Origin: Streptomyces wuyuanensis
GTDB taxonomy: Bacteria; Actinomycetota; Actinomycetes; Streptomycetales; Streptomycetaceae
DNA: 64,000 nt
Reading direction: 5' to 3'
Assembly (NCBI RefSeq): GCF_900103455.1
Contig: NZ_FNHI01000024.1
Span: 1-64,000, forward strand
Notes under the pieces: generated by a model
Told to the model about the DNA's origin: nothing
The model's database searches: none
Seen by the model: only the letters and a program-made list of their open reading frames with translations
Translations under genes and position numbers: made by a program
In this document: positions 16,849 to 25,568 of the stretch, one piece after another
How positions within the stretch are numbered: position 1 is the stretch's first letter
Layout: each line of letters begins with the position of its first letter

Positions 16849-17682
16849 GTGCCGGACGTCTCCGCGAAGTGCGAGGTCTCCGGCAGAGGCGACGTCTCCG
16901 GTTTCGCGAGCGGCGCCGCCGCCTGGCTGAAGGGCCTCGGCGGGCTGCGCAACACGGTCCGGCAGGAGCTCGTGGCCCGGCAGCTCGACGAGCAGCTGGC
17001 CGCCCGCTTCCCCGTCGGGCAGCGGCTGCGCGTCCTCGACGTCGGCATGGGGCAGGGCACCCAGGCCCTGCGTCTGGCACGGGCCGGGCACAAGGTCACC
17101 GGACTGGAGTCCGACGCGGGGATGCTGCAGGTCGCCCGTGAGGCGCTGGCGCACGAGCCCGAGGGCATCCGGGAGCGCTTCCGGATGATCGAGGGCGACG
17201 GCCGCGACACGGGCGTGCACTTCCTGCCCGGCTCCTTCGACGTGGTGCTCTGCCACGGCGTGCTGATGTACGTCGAGGAACGCGACGCGATGCTGGCCGG
17301 CCTGGCGCGGATGCTGGCACCGGGCGGTCTGCTGTCCCTGCTCGTGCGGAACGCGGACGCGCTGGCCATGCGGTCCGGCCTGAGCGGCGACTGGGACGCG
17401 GCGCTGACCGCCTTCGACACGGACACGTACACCAACCGCCTCGGCCTCCAGGTGCGCGGCGACCGGCTGGCGTCGCTGACGGCGACCCTCGCGGGGATCG
17501 CGGCGCCGCTGCACGCCTGGTACGGGGTGCGGGTATTCACGGACACCTCGGCGGACGACGCGGAACCGCCGTCCGGGGACGAGCTGACCCGGCTGCTGGC
17601 GGCCGAGGACCGCGCGGGCCGGTCGGACCCGTACCGTTCGGTGGCGGCGCTGCTGCATCTGTGCGGAGTGCGCGGCCAGTAG
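16849..17682 (+). CDS. SAM-dependent class I methyltransferase
   Basis: About 277 residues. The GTG at 16849 (VPDVSAKCEV) has GAAGG 7 bases upstream. The reading frame stays open back into the preceding gene and contains a near-duplicate SSVPDV segment, so an earlier start cannot be excluded. The SAM-binding motif is RVLDVGMGQGTQAL, with later motifs VVLCHGVLMYV and LAPGGLLSLLV. It resembles the CmoA/SmtA-like methyltransferases; no specific substrate can be named. Directly downstream of the DUF3043 gene and probably in its operon. Confidence 0.87.
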   Translation: MPDVSAKCEVSGRGDVSGFASGAAAWLKGLGGLRNTVRQELVARQLDEQLAARFPVGQRLRVLDVGMGQGTQALRLARAGHKVTGLESDAGMLQVAREALAHEPEGIRERFRMIEGDGRDTGVHFLPGSFDVVLCHGVLMYVEERDAMLAGLARMLAPGGLLSLLVRNADALAMRSGLSGDWDAALTAFDTDTYTNRLGLQVRGDRLASLTATLAGIAAPLHAWYGVRVFTDTSADDAEPPSGDELTRLLAAEDRAGRSDPYRSVAALLHLCGVRGQ

Positions 17683-17816
17683 CGAGCCGCTGCTGGCCGT
17701 CCGGGCCGTGGGTACGGACGGGCAGCCGCCGGTGGGAACGGGCGCCGCGGTCGCACGCATCCGCCCGGACCCGGGACCCGCTCAGGCGGGGAGGTCTCCG
17801 GTGCGTCCGTCTCGTT

Positions 17817-19676
17817 GTGACCACTGCATCCGACCTGTCCACGACGGACACCCCCCGTCTGCCGGCCCGCGAGACCTTCCGGGCCCTTTACCGCCATTTC
17901 CGTCCGCACCGCTGGACCGTCGCGTTCGGGGCGGTGCTCGCCCTGCTCGGGTCCGCGAGCGGGCTGCTCCAGCCGCTGGCCGCGAAGGCCCTGGTGGACC
18001 GGCTCGGCGCGGGCGAGTCGATCGACGGGATCCTGCTGGTGCTCACCGCGCTGGTGGTCCTCGGCACGGTCGTCCACGCGTTCGGCGCCTATGTCCTGGA
18101 GCGCACCGCCGAGTCGGTCGTGCTCGCCGCCCGCCGTACGCTCGTCGGCCGGCTGCTGAGGCTGCGGATACCGGAGGTGGAGCGGACCCAGCCGGGCGAT
18201 CTGATGTCCCGGGTCACCTCGGACACCACCCTCCTGCGCGCCGTCACCACCCAGTCGATCGTCTCGGCCGTCACCGGTTCCCTCGCCACCGCCGCGGCGC
18301 TCGTGATGATGGCCGTCATGGACGCCGTGCTGCTCGGCGTCACCGTGGGGGTGATCCTCCTGATCGGCGGGGCCGTCGCGCTGGCGATGCCGAGGATCGC
18401 GCGGGCCACTCAGCGTGCGCAGGAGGCGGTCGGGGAGATCTCCACCGTGCTTGAGCGGGTGTTCGGGGCGTTCCGCACGGTCAAGGCGTCCGGCGCCGAG
18501 GAGCGCGAGACCACCGTCGTGGACGCGGCGGCGCGGCGGGCGTGGCGGTACGGCGTGCGGTCGGCGAAGTGGCAGTCGGTGGCCGGGGCGTCGGTGGGGC
18601 TCGCCGTGCAGGTGTCGTTCCTGGCGGTACTGGGGATCGGCGGGGCACGGGTCGCCTCGGGGGCGATTTCCGTCTCCACGCTGATGGCGTTCCTGCTCTA
18701 CCTCTTCTATCTGATCGAGCCGGTGACCGAGCTGGTCGAGGCGGCGTCCCAGTACCAGGTCGGCTCGGCTGCGGTCGCACGGATCGCGGAGGCGGAACGG
18801 CTGGAGACCGAGGAGCTGTCGCCGGCCGGCCCGCGGCGGCAGGCGGGGGCGGCGGGACCGGGGCGGCCGCTCGGCGCGGAGCGGGCGCTCGGCGCGGAAC
18901 GGCCGGGTACCGAGGTGGCCGATGCACCCGGCGGCGCGGCGTCCGTGCGGTTCGAGGACGTGACCTTCCGCTACCGGGACGACCTGCCGTACGTCCACCA
19001 CGGCGTCGGCTTCGAGGTGCCCGGTGCGGGGATGACCGCCTTCGTCGGCCCCTCGGGCGCCGGCAAGACGACGGTCTTCGGTCTCGTCGAGCGGTTCTAC
19101 GAGGCGACCGGCGGCCGGGTGCTGGTCGACGGCAGGGACGTGCGGGACTGGCCGCTGGCCGAACTGCGCGCCGCCATCGGATACGTGGAGCAGGATGCTC
19201 CGGTACTGGCCGGGACCCTGAGGGAGAACCTGGTGTTCGCGGCACCCGGCGCGACGGAGGACGAGATCCGGGAGGTGCTCGTCCGGGCGAGGCTGGACGC
19301 GCTCGTGGACCGGTTGCCCGACGGGCTGGAGACCGTGGTCGGGCACCGCGGCTCGAAGTTGTCGGGGGGTGAGCGCCAGCGGGTCGCGATAGCCCGCGCT
19401 CTGCTGCGCCGGCCCCGGCTGCTGCTCCTCGACGAGGCGACGTCGCAGCTCGACGCGGTCAACGAACTGGCACTCCGGGACGTCGTCGCCGAGGTCGCCC
19501 GCGACGTGACGGTCCTGGTGGTCGCCCACCGGCTGTCGACCGTGACGCTGGCCGACCGGATCGTGGTGATGGACGCGGGACGGGTCCGTGCGGTCGGCAC
19601 CCACGCGGAACTGGTGGCGGAGGACCCCCTGTACGGGGAACTCGCGGCGACCCAGTTCCTGTCCGCGGCGCGGTGA
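17817..19676 (+). CDS. ABC transporter, fused transmembrane and ATPase domains (exporter type)
   Basis: A 619-residue half-transporter that would work as a homodimer or heterodimer. Six helices at about 25-320 are followed by the ATPase. Walker A GPSGAGKTT is near residue 411, the signature is LSGGERQRVAIARALL, Walker B is LLLLDEAT (about 536) and the H-loop is VVAHRLST. A Gly/Ala-rich low-complexity linker (about 338-370) with repeated LGAER joins the two halves. GTG start VTTASDLST; no strong ribosome site was found nearby. It resembles MsbA/LmrA-type drug and lipid exporters. Substrate unknown. Confidence 0.92.
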   Translation: MTTASDLSTTDTPRLPARETFRALYRHFRPHRWTVAFGAVLALLGSASGLLQPLAAKALVDRLGAGESIDGILLVLTALVVLGTVVHAFGAYVLERTAESVVLAARRTLVGRLLRLRIPEVERTQPGDLMSRVTSDTTLLRAVTTQSIVSAVTGSLATAAALVMMAVMDAVLLGVTVGVILLIGGAVALAMPRIARATQRAQEAVGEISTVLERVFGAFRTVKASGAEERETTVVDAAARRAWRYGVRSAKWQSVAGASVGLAVQVSFLAVLGIGGARVASGAISVSTLMAFLLYLFYLIEPVTELVEAASQYQVGSAAVARIAEAERLETEELSPAGPRRQAGAAGPGRPLGAERALGAERPGTEVADAPGGAASVRFEDVTFRYRDDLPYVHHGVGFEVPGAGMTAFVGPSGAGKTTVFGLVERFYEATGGRVLVDGRDVRDWPLAELRAAIGYVEQDAPVLAGTLRENLVFAAPGATEDEIREVLVRARLDALVDRLPDGLETVVGHRGSKLSGGERQRVAIARALLRRPRLLLLDEATSQLDAVNELALRDVVAEVARDVTVLVVAHRLSTVTLADRIVVMDAGRVRAVGTHAELVAEDPLYGELAATQFLSAAR

Positions 19677-19788
19677 GGCAGCGGCCCCGCCGGACGTGAG
19701 CCCGTGGGGGCCGTGGCCCGGCCCCCGGAACGCCGGCCCTGCGGGACGCCAGCGGTGGGAGGCCGCGGCCTCGGCGGGAGGACGGGAA

Positions 19789-19830
19789 GCCGCGGCCCGC
19801 CGCGCCGCGTGGGCGGCACGGCGGGCCGCG
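19789..19830. terminator. Bidirectional hairpin terminator
   Basis: Perfect 14-bp stem (GCCGCGGCCCGCCG and its complement) with a 14-base loop, between the convergent ABC-transporter stop (19676) and the small gene ending at 19837. Confidence 0.7.
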
Positions 19831-19836
19831 GCTGCG

Positions 19837-20043
19837 TCAGCTCTCGGCGTTCAGGCTCATGGGGCCGTAGATGCGGCTGCCGTCCTCGTAGAGGAAGACC
19901 TGCTCGGCGCCGCCCTCCAGGAGGTCGCGCCACACCTCACCGATCCAGGACTCGGCGTCCCCCTGCGTGCTGAACTCCTCCGGCTCGACGGCCGGCTGGA
20001 CCTCCGTCCCGTCGGACTTCTCGAACCGCCACGTCCATGCCAT
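19837..20043 (-). CDS. Small conserved-type hypothetical protein, 68 aa
   Basis: ATG start MAWTWRFEKSDG. Acidic, soluble and compact, with the motif VWRDLLEGGAEQVFLYEDG and the ending YGPMSLNAES. Codon use is typical of the neighbourhood. I recognise this as a recurring Streptomyces small protein but know of no function. Divergent from cobU, with 116 bp between. Confidence 0.8.
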   Translation of the reverse strand: MAWTWRFEKSDGTEVQPAVEPEEFSTQGDAESWIGEVWRDLLEGGAEQVFLYEDGSRIYGPMSLNAES

Positions 20044-20159
20044 GTGCGCCTCCTGGTCCCACCACGTGATCGCTGTGCCGATGGTCCTTGCCGATCACCT
20101 TGCTGCCCGCAGCGTATCCGGGCGCGCACCCGCCGCGGGTACGCGGGAAGATCGTGACC

Positions 20160-21359
20160 GTGGAACTGACTCTGCTCGGCACCGGAGCCCCCACCGGGCT
20201 CCCCCGCCCCGACTGCCCCTGCGCCGTCTGCGCCGCCGCCCGCGGTGACCGGGCGCGCGCCGCGACGGCCCTGCTCGTGGACAGCGCGCTGCTGCTCGAC
20301 CTGACGCCGGGTGCCGCGCTGGCGGCGGCGCGCGCGGGCCATTCACTCGTGGGCGTACGGCAGGTACTGCTGTCGCATCCGCACAACGGGCCCGCGGTGG
20401 AACTGCCCGCGGGGCTGCCGTCGGCCGGGCGGGTGCCGGACGGCCAGGAGCTGACGCTGATCAGCGGGCACCGGGTGAGGGCGGTGGCCCTGGACTCGCC
20501 GGGCACCGGCTACGAGGTCACCTCGCCCGACGGGGAGCGGCTGCTCTACCTTCCGCCCGGCGGGGCGACCGCCGGGGCCACGGACGGCGATCCCCTCCCG
20601 TACGACATGGTCGTCGCCGATGTGCTGGGGCGGCCGGACGCGCTGGCGAAGCTGCGGGCGAGGGGCGCGGTGGGGCCCACGACCGACGTCATCGCCGTCC
20701 ACATCGACCACGACGTGCCGCCCGGCCCCGAGCTGGACCGGCGGCTGGCGGCGGCGGGGGCCAGGACCGTACCCGACGGTACGACGCTGTACGTCGGCGA
20801 GTACCAGGACGTGCCGGACGTGCCCCGGCGGACCCTCGTCACCGGCGGGGCGCGGTCCGGGAAGTCGCTGGAGGCGGAGCGGCGGCTGGAGACGTTCCCC
20901 GACGTCGTGTACGTGGCGACGAGCGGGACGCGCGGCGACGACACGGAGTGGACGGAGCGGGTCGCGGCCCACCGTGAACGCCGGCCGGGGAGTTGGCGGA
21001 CCGTGGAGACCTGCGACCTGGTCCCGCTGCTGGCCGAGAACGGGCCGCCGCTGCTCATCGACTGCCTGGCGCTGTGGCTGACGGACGCGATGGACCAGGT
21101 GGGCGCCTGGGACGACGAGCGCTGGGAGACGGTCGGCCGTACGGCCCTGCGCCATCGCACGGCCGCCCTCGTCGAGGCCCTGCGCGCCACACGCCGCACG
21201 GTCGTCGCCGTCACCAACGAGGTCGGTTCGGGGGTCGTCCCCGCGACCGCGTCGGGTCGCCGCTTCCGTGACGAACTGGGCCGTCTGAACGCCGCGTTCG
21301 CCGCCGAGTGCGAGCATGTACTGCTGGTGGTCGCCGGGCAGGCCCTGCCGCTGCGGTGA
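20160..21359 (+). CDS. cobU: Bifunctional adenosylcobinamide kinase/guanylyltransferase with N-terminal beta-lactamase-fold domain
   Basis: A 399-residue protein. The C-terminal domain (from about 222) is CobU: P-loop TGGARSGKS (about 226-234), CLALWLTD and VTNEVGSGVVP. It phosphorylates adenosylcobinamide and then attaches GMP during nucleotide-loop assembly of B12. The N-terminal 215 residues resemble metallo-beta-lactamase-fold hydrolases (LLGTGAPTG, two Cys in CPCAVC). The usual HxHxDH metal motif is reduced to SHPHNG, so it may be non-catalytic. Start GTG at 20160 (VELTLLG); GTG at 20154 is an alternative. Followed by cobT. Confidence 0.9.
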   Translation: MELTLLGTGAPTGLPRPDCPCAVCAAARGDRARAATALLVDSALLLDLTPGAALAAARAGHSLVGVRQVLLSHPHNGPAVELPAGLPSAGRVPDGQELTLISGHRVRAVALDSPGTGYEVTSPDGERLLYLPPGGATAGATDGDPLPYDMVVADVLGRPDALAKLRARGAVGPTTDVIAVHIDHDVPPGPELDRRLAAAGARTVPDGTTLYVGEYQDVPDVPRRTLVTGGARSGKSLEAERRLETFPDVVYVATSGTRGDDTEWTERVAAHRERRPGSWRTVETCDLVPLLAENGPPLLIDCLALWLTDAMDQVGAWDDERWETVGRTALRHRTAALVEALRATRRTVVAVTNEVGSGVVPATASGRRFRDELGRLNAAFAAECEHVLLVVAGQALPLR

Positions 21360-21623
21360 CCCCCCGGGCGGGCGGCGGACCGCGCGGGGCCGTGGCCCAC
21401 CGGGCGCCCGCCGCCGTCGGAGCGGACGGACCGGGCCGCTGCCGCGGCTCCCGTACCGCCCCGCCCCAGTGCCCGACCCGGGCCCCGGGCGCCGCGGTCC
21501 GGCGGCGCGCGGCACGGTCCGGCCGGACCGCGGCCGGGAGCGCTCCGGGACACGTCCCGTCCGCCGGGATACCGACGCGGCCCGGCGGCGGAACAGCGGG
21601 CACGGGCCGGTACTGTTCGGCGA

Positions 21624-22757
21624 ATGAGCTCGCTGAATCTCGACGACTTCTCCGACCTGATCGAGCGCCCCGACAGCGGTGTGCGGCGCGACGCCGAGGA
21701 ACGCCGGGAGCGGCTGGCCGTGCCGCCCGGCGCGCTGGGGCGGCTGGACGAGCTGGGCGAGTGGCTGTCGGCGGCGCAGGGTGCCGTGCCGGTACGGGCC
21801 GTCGAACGGCCCAGGCTGGTGCTGTTCGCCGGTGACCACGGCGTGGCGGAGCTGGGTGTGTCCGGCCGCGCGCCGGGAACGGCACACGAACTCGTGCGGT
21901 CCGTGCTGGACGGTGCGAGCCCGGTCGCGGTACTGGCCCGGCGGATGGGCGTGCCGGTGCGGGTCGTGGACGCCGGTCTGGACTGCGACCCGGATCTGCT
22001 GCCGGAGGACGTCGTCCGGCACCGGGTGCGGCGCGGGAGCGGGCGGATCGACGTCGAGGACGCGCTCACCCCGGAGGAGGCCGAGCGGGCCGTACGCCTC
22101 GGTGTGGCGATCGCCGACGAGGAGGCCGACGCCGGCACCGACCTGGTCGTGCTCGGCGACCTCAGCGTCGGCGGTACGACCCCGGCCTCCGCGCTGGTGG
22201 CCGCGCTGTGCGGTACGGACGCCTCCGTCGTCACCGGCCGCGGCGGCGCCGGCATCGACGATCTGGCGTGGATGCGCAAGTGCGCGGCGATCCGCGACTC
22301 GCTGCGCCGGGCCCGGCCCGTGCTCGGCGACCAGCTGGCGCTGCTGACGGCCGTGGGCGGCGCCGATCTGGCCGCGACGACCGGGTTCCTGCTGCAGGCC
22401 GCGGTGCGGCGGATGCCGGTGATCCTGGACGGGGTCGTGTCGGCCGCCTGCGCCCTCGTCGCGCAGCGTGCCGCGTTCCGGGCGCCGGACTGGTGGCTGG
22501 CGGGGCAGGTCAGCGGGGAGCCGGCCCAGACGAAGGCGCTCGACCGGATGGCCCTGGAGCCCCTGCTGGAGCAGGGCGTCACGGTCGGGGAGGGCACCGG
22601 AGCCCTCCTCGCCCTCCCCCTCGTCCAGGCGGCCGCCGCGCTCGCGGCGGAGCTGCCCGAGCGTCCGGCGGGCGACGACCCCCAGGACGCCGAGGACACG
22701 GCCCCGGCCGAGGCGGGGAGCGAGAGCGTGGCCGCCGGCGACGGCGAGGCACGCTGA
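21624..22757 (+). CDS. cobT: Nicotinate-nucleotide-dimethylbenzimidazole phosphoribosyltransferase
   Basis: A 377-residue enzyme that makes alpha-ribazole phosphate, the lower ligand of cobalamin, from nicotinate mononucleotide and a base. Motifs: FAGDHGVAELGVS near residue 69, VLGDLSVGGTTPAS, and GVTVGEGTGALLALPL with the proposed catalytic base Glu323. The last 45 residues are an Ala/Glu/Asp-rich tail outside the fold. It lies 264 bp after cobU; the intervening DNA is GC-rich and holds no gene that I can support. Confidence 0.94.
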   Translation: MSSLNLDDFSDLIERPDSGVRRDAEERRERLAVPPGALGRLDELGEWLSAAQGAVPVRAVERPRLVLFAGDHGVAELGVSGRAPGTAHELVRSVLDGASPVAVLARRMGVPVRVVDAGLDCDPDLLPEDVVRHRVRRGSGRIDVEDALTPEEAERAVRLGVAIADEEADAGTDLVVLGDLSVGGTTPASALVAALCGTDASVVTGRGGAGIDDLAWMRKCAAIRDSLRRARPVLGDQLALLTAVGGADLAATTGFLLQAAVRRMPVILDGVVSAACALVAQRAAFRAPDWWLAGQVSGEPAQTKALDRMALEPLLEQGVTVGEGTGALLALPLVQAAAALAAELPERPAGDDPQDAEDTAPAEAGSESVAAGDGEAR

Positions 22758-22790
22758 GGCGAGCGGGTACGACGGACGACCGCCACCCGG

Positions 22791-22844
22791 CGTCACCCGT
22801 CACCCGTCACCCGTCACCCGTCACCCGTCACCCGTCACCCGTCA
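22791..22844. repeat. Heptanucleotide tandem repeat, CGTCACC x 7.7
   Basis: Seven perfect copies of CGTCACC followed by CGTCA, with no mismatch, starting 33 bases after the cobT stop. Such perfect short arrays mutate by slippage and are rare in this genome context. The array is not inside a supported reading frame. No other gene is apparent between it and the small frame at 22904. Confidence 0.95.
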
Positions 22845-22903
22845 AGAGATCCGGATCACTCCGGCCCGAGTCAACTTCCGGGCATTCCGCCGGGTCTTGG
22901 AAC

Positions 22904-23152
22904 ATGGCGCGACGCTCGGGCGGGACGGCGCTCAGGCCGTGGCGTCCGCGGCCCGGCGCCCCCGCTCTCCCGTGGTGGATCGAGTCGTCGTACCGCGCCC
23001 ACGCCGAGTACCGACCCGCCCGGGAGCCACGTTCCATGCTCGCCCACGAGAGCGCCGATCCGCTGCGGACCGGCACGATCCACCGCCCGCCCGCACGGCT
23101 CCACCAGGCGCCCCCGCCGCCCCGCCGCGCGTCCTCGGCGGACGGCCGGTGA
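22904..23152 (+). CDS. Possible small basic protein, 82 aa, coupled to the rhomboid-like gene
   Basis: ATG start MARRSGGTALRPW. Mostly G/C third positions, Arg/Pro-rich, with a more ordered middle PWWIESSYRAHAEYRPAREP. The TGA stop overlaps the GTG start of the next gene (GTGA), which suggests translational coupling. No strong ribosome site. Being Arg/Pro-rich in GC-rich DNA, it could still be a chance frame. Confidence 0.45.
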   Translation: MARRSGGTALRPWRPRPGAPALPWWIESSYRAHAEYRPAREPRSMLAHESADPLRTGTIHRPPARLHQAPPPPRRASSADGR

Positions 23153-23868
23153 ACCGGGCGCGCGCGTTCGCGCGCCGTGAGTGGGGGCCGCTGCACGGGA
23201 CCGTGCGGACGGCACTCACGACGAGGACGTGGCGCGCGATCCCCCTGACGCTCACCGCGGTCTGCCTCACCGCCCTCTGCCAGCTCGTGCAGAACCAGTC
23301 CTGGGGTTACGCGCCGGTGCAGAGCATCGGCTCGGTACGGGCCGAGGACCCGCTCTGGGTCGCACTGCTGCGAACCCCGCTCTCCCTCTTCGTCCCGGCG
23401 CTCGACCTGCCCGTGTGGGGCGCGCTGGCGCAGATCCTGCTGGTGTTCGGCATCGCCGAGATCTGCCTGGGGCGGCCGCACACGCTGGTGATCGCGTACG
23501 CGGCGACGCTCGCCGGGACGATGTACGCACGGGCCGGGGTCGCGCTCGGGCCGGATCATCCGCTCGGGCTGCCCGCCTCGGACGCCCACGTCGTGGACAC
23601 CGGCCCGTCTGCCGCGGTGGTGGGCCTCGCCGTGTACGTGTGCGTCCGCTGCGCGGCCCGGCTGACGGCGGGTCTGGTGGTCGTCGCCATGGTGGTGGAG
23701 GTACTGGTGAAGCCCAATCTCGCCGGCCGGGAGCACCTCGCGGCGATCGCCGCGGTGCTCGTGGCGATGGCCGTCGCGGCCTGCTTTCAGCGTGGTCCCC
23801 GGTCCGGGCCCGATCCGGAGGGGCCGGTCACCGGCAGCCGGTCCGGGGCACCGCCGATCAGGTCCTGA
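23149..23868 (+). CDS. Rhomboid-like integral membrane protein
   Basis: A 239-residue protein, GTG start (VNRARAFARREWG). About six hydrophobic helices. A GPSAAVVGLAVYV segment (about 161-173) resembles the rhomboid GxSG helix. A later REHLAAIAAVLVA helix could supply the His of a Ser-His dyad. The glycine after the serine is replaced by alanine, so proteolytic activity is uncertain. Its last 82 bp overlap, tail to tail, the 3' end of the opposite-strand membrane gene. Confidence 0.75.
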   Translation: MNRARAFARREWGPLHGTVRTALTTRTWRAIPLTLTAVCLTALCQLVQNQSWGYAPVQSIGSVRAEDPLWVALLRTPLSLFVPALDLPVWGALAQILLVFGIAEICLGRPHTLVIAYAATLAGTMYARAGVALGPDHPLGLPASDAHVVDTGPSAAVVGLAVYVCVRCAARLTAGLVVVAMVVEVLVKPNLAGREHLAAIAAVLVAMAVAACFQRGPRSGPDPEGPVTGSRSGAPPIRS

Positions 23869-24575
23869 AGCTTGCGGCGCGGCCCGCTCCAGCGCCTGTC
23901 CTGGCGGAAGGCACGCAGCATCGCCCTCGCCCGGGAGCGCGGCCGGCGCCGGTAGAGGCGTTTGGCCCAGGGCGAGGTCGGCCTGGCCAGGCGCAGCGCG
24001 CCGATGATCGCGACGAACGGCACCAGCGTGCCGATGATCGCCATGCGCAGCTTGCCCTTGAAGAGGGAGATCAGGACGAACATGAAGTTGACGGCGAGGG
24101 TGAGCAGGAAGGCGCGCCGGTCGTCGCGTTCGTCGGCGGTGAGGTCGTTGACGCCGAGGGGTGCGAAGCCGCCGAGGGTGAGCAGCAGCACGGACGCGGT
24201 GAGGACGACGACCTCGACGCTCTTGCGGCCGTCCTCGGTCCAGTAGACGTCGTCCAGGTGGAGGATCAGCGCGAACTCGTCCAGGACGAGCCCGGCGCCG
24301 ACGCCGAAGACCACGGCGAACACCACGGTTCCGGCACCGGTGTGCTGGCTGCTGGCGACCGAGCCGAAGCCGCCGACCACGGTGAGCACGACGCCGGGCA
24401 CCACGTGGTGGATGTGGAGTCCGCCCGCCTTGACGTTCCCGAAGGGCCCCTTGCCCGCCCGGATCATCCGGGTGACCGTGCGGGTGATCAGGAAGGTCAG
24501 GACGAAGGAGGCCAGCGCGAGGAGCAGCGGGAGCTTCCCGGGCTCCACGATGTTGCGGTAAAACCAGTGACCCAT
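23787..24575 (-). CDS. Conserved integral membrane protein with HIHH and LDDVYW motifs
   Basis: A 262-residue protein. Start ATG at 24575 (MGHWFYRNIVEP) with GGGAG 8 bases upstream; two earlier in-frame ATGs (24602, 24626) lack this. About six transmembrane helices. Conserved-looking polar motifs sit at helix ends: GLHIHHVVPG (His-rich) and LDEFALILHLDDVYW (acidic). These could bind a metal or form an active site, but I know of no assigned function. The C-terminal 80 residues are basic and cytoplasmic. It overlaps the rhomboid-like gene by 82 bp and is divergent from cobS. Confidence 0.85.
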   Translation of the reverse strand: MGHWFYRNIVEPGKLPLLLALASFVLTFLITRTVTRMIRAGKGPFGNVKAGGLHIHHVVPGVVLTVVGGFGSVASSQHTGAGTVVFAVVFGVGAGLVLDEFALILHLDDVYWTEDGRKSVEVVVLTASVLLLTLGGFAPLGVNDLTADERDDRRAFLLTLAVNFMFVLISLFKGKLRMAIIGTLVPFVAIIGALRLARPTSPWAKRLYRRRPRSRARAMLRAFRQDRRWSGPRRKLQDLIGGAPDRLPVTGPSGSGPDRGPR

Positions 24576-24643
24576 GCCACCCGCTCCCGTTTTGTCCGTC
24601 ATGCGCAATCTATCGTCGCGGCGCACCGGCTACCCTGCGCGCG

Positions 24644-25438
24644 GTGAGCTCCCTCAACACAGACGGCCCCGTGGGCATACGGTTCGCCTTCGGCACCCTC
24701 ACCGTGCTGCCCGTGCGCGTGACCCGCTGGGACCGCGACGCCGCACGCGCGGGAATGCGCTGGGCCCCGCTCGCCGGACTCGTCGTCGGCCTCTGCGCGG
24801 CGGCCGCCGGCGGGCTGCTCCTGCTGCTCGGCACGGGTCCGCTGCTCGCCGCGGTCGCCTCCGCCGCCGTGCCCGCCGTCCTCACCCGCGGTCTGCACCT
24901 GGACGGACTCGCCGACACCGCCGACGGCCTGGGGAGCGGCAAACCCGCCGAGGACGCACTGCGGATCATGAAGCAGTCGGACATCGGGCCGTTCGGGGTC
25001 GTCACCCTGCTGTTCGTGCTGCTGGCCCAGGTCGCGGCGCTCTACGAGCTCTACGGCCGCGGCTGGGCGTACGGGGCGACGGCGGCGGCGACCGCCGGCG
25101 TCGCCGCACGGCTCGCGCTCACGCTCGCCTCCCGCACCGGCGTCCCGGCCGCCCGGCCGGAAGGGCTGGGCGCGATGGTCGCCGCCACCGTCCCCGTACG
25201 GCAGGCGCTGGGGGTCGCTCTGCTGGTCACGGCAGGCTGCGCCGCCTGGGGGCAGCTGTTCGGCGGGTACGGGGCGCTGCGGCTCGCCCTGTGCGTACTC
25301 GCCGGGGCGGCCGCCGCCGAACTCCTTCTGCGGCACTGCGTACGGCGCTTCGGCGGGGTGACGGGCGATGTGTTCGGGGGGCTCGCCGAGGCGGCGGCGA
25401 CGGCGGCGCTGGCCGCACTCGCCGTCGGGTCCTGGTAG
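24644..25438 (+). CDS. cobS: Adenosylcobinamide-GDP ribazoletransferase (cobalamin synthase)
   Basis: A 264-residue membrane enzyme that joins adenosylcobinamide-GDP and alpha-ribazole (phosphate), using the products of CobU and CobT. GTG start (VSSLNTDGPVGIRFAFGTLT). The family motif LHLDGLADTADGLGSGKPAED (Mg-binding acidic residues) is at about 86-106, followed by MKQSDIGPFGV and several helices. Divergent by 68 bp from the membrane gene to its left. No cobalamin riboswitch was recognised upstream. Confidence 0.95.
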   Translation: MSSLNTDGPVGIRFAFGTLTVLPVRVTRWDRDAARAGMRWAPLAGLVVGLCAAAAGGLLLLLGTGPLLAAVASAAVPAVLTRGLHLDGLADTADGLGSGKPAEDALRIMKQSDIGPFGVVTLLFVLLAQVAALYELYGRGWAYGATAAATAGVAARLALTLASRTGVPAARPEGLGAMVAATVPVRQALGVALLVTAGCAAWGQLFGGYGALRLALCVLAGAAAAELLLRHCVRRFGGVTGDVFGGLAEAAATAALAALAVGSW

Positions 25439-25568
25439 CCGGTCGCCGCGCTCCCCGGGGGACCGCGGCCAGGTCCGACCGGACGCACGGCTCACCGGCC
25501 GCCGCCGGTGCCCGCCCCGGCAAGCGGTCCGTCCGCACCCGGTGGGTGCCGGCGCCCGCGGGCCGGTG

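Noticed and set aside
20044..20159. Cobalamin riboswitch upstream of the cob genes
   Set aside because: The 116-bp gap is too short and no B12-box-like sequence was recognised; the same holds for the gaps before cobT and cobS.
22791..22844. CRISPR-like array
   Set aside because: The unit is 7 bases without spacers; this is a simple tandem repeat and no cas genes are present.
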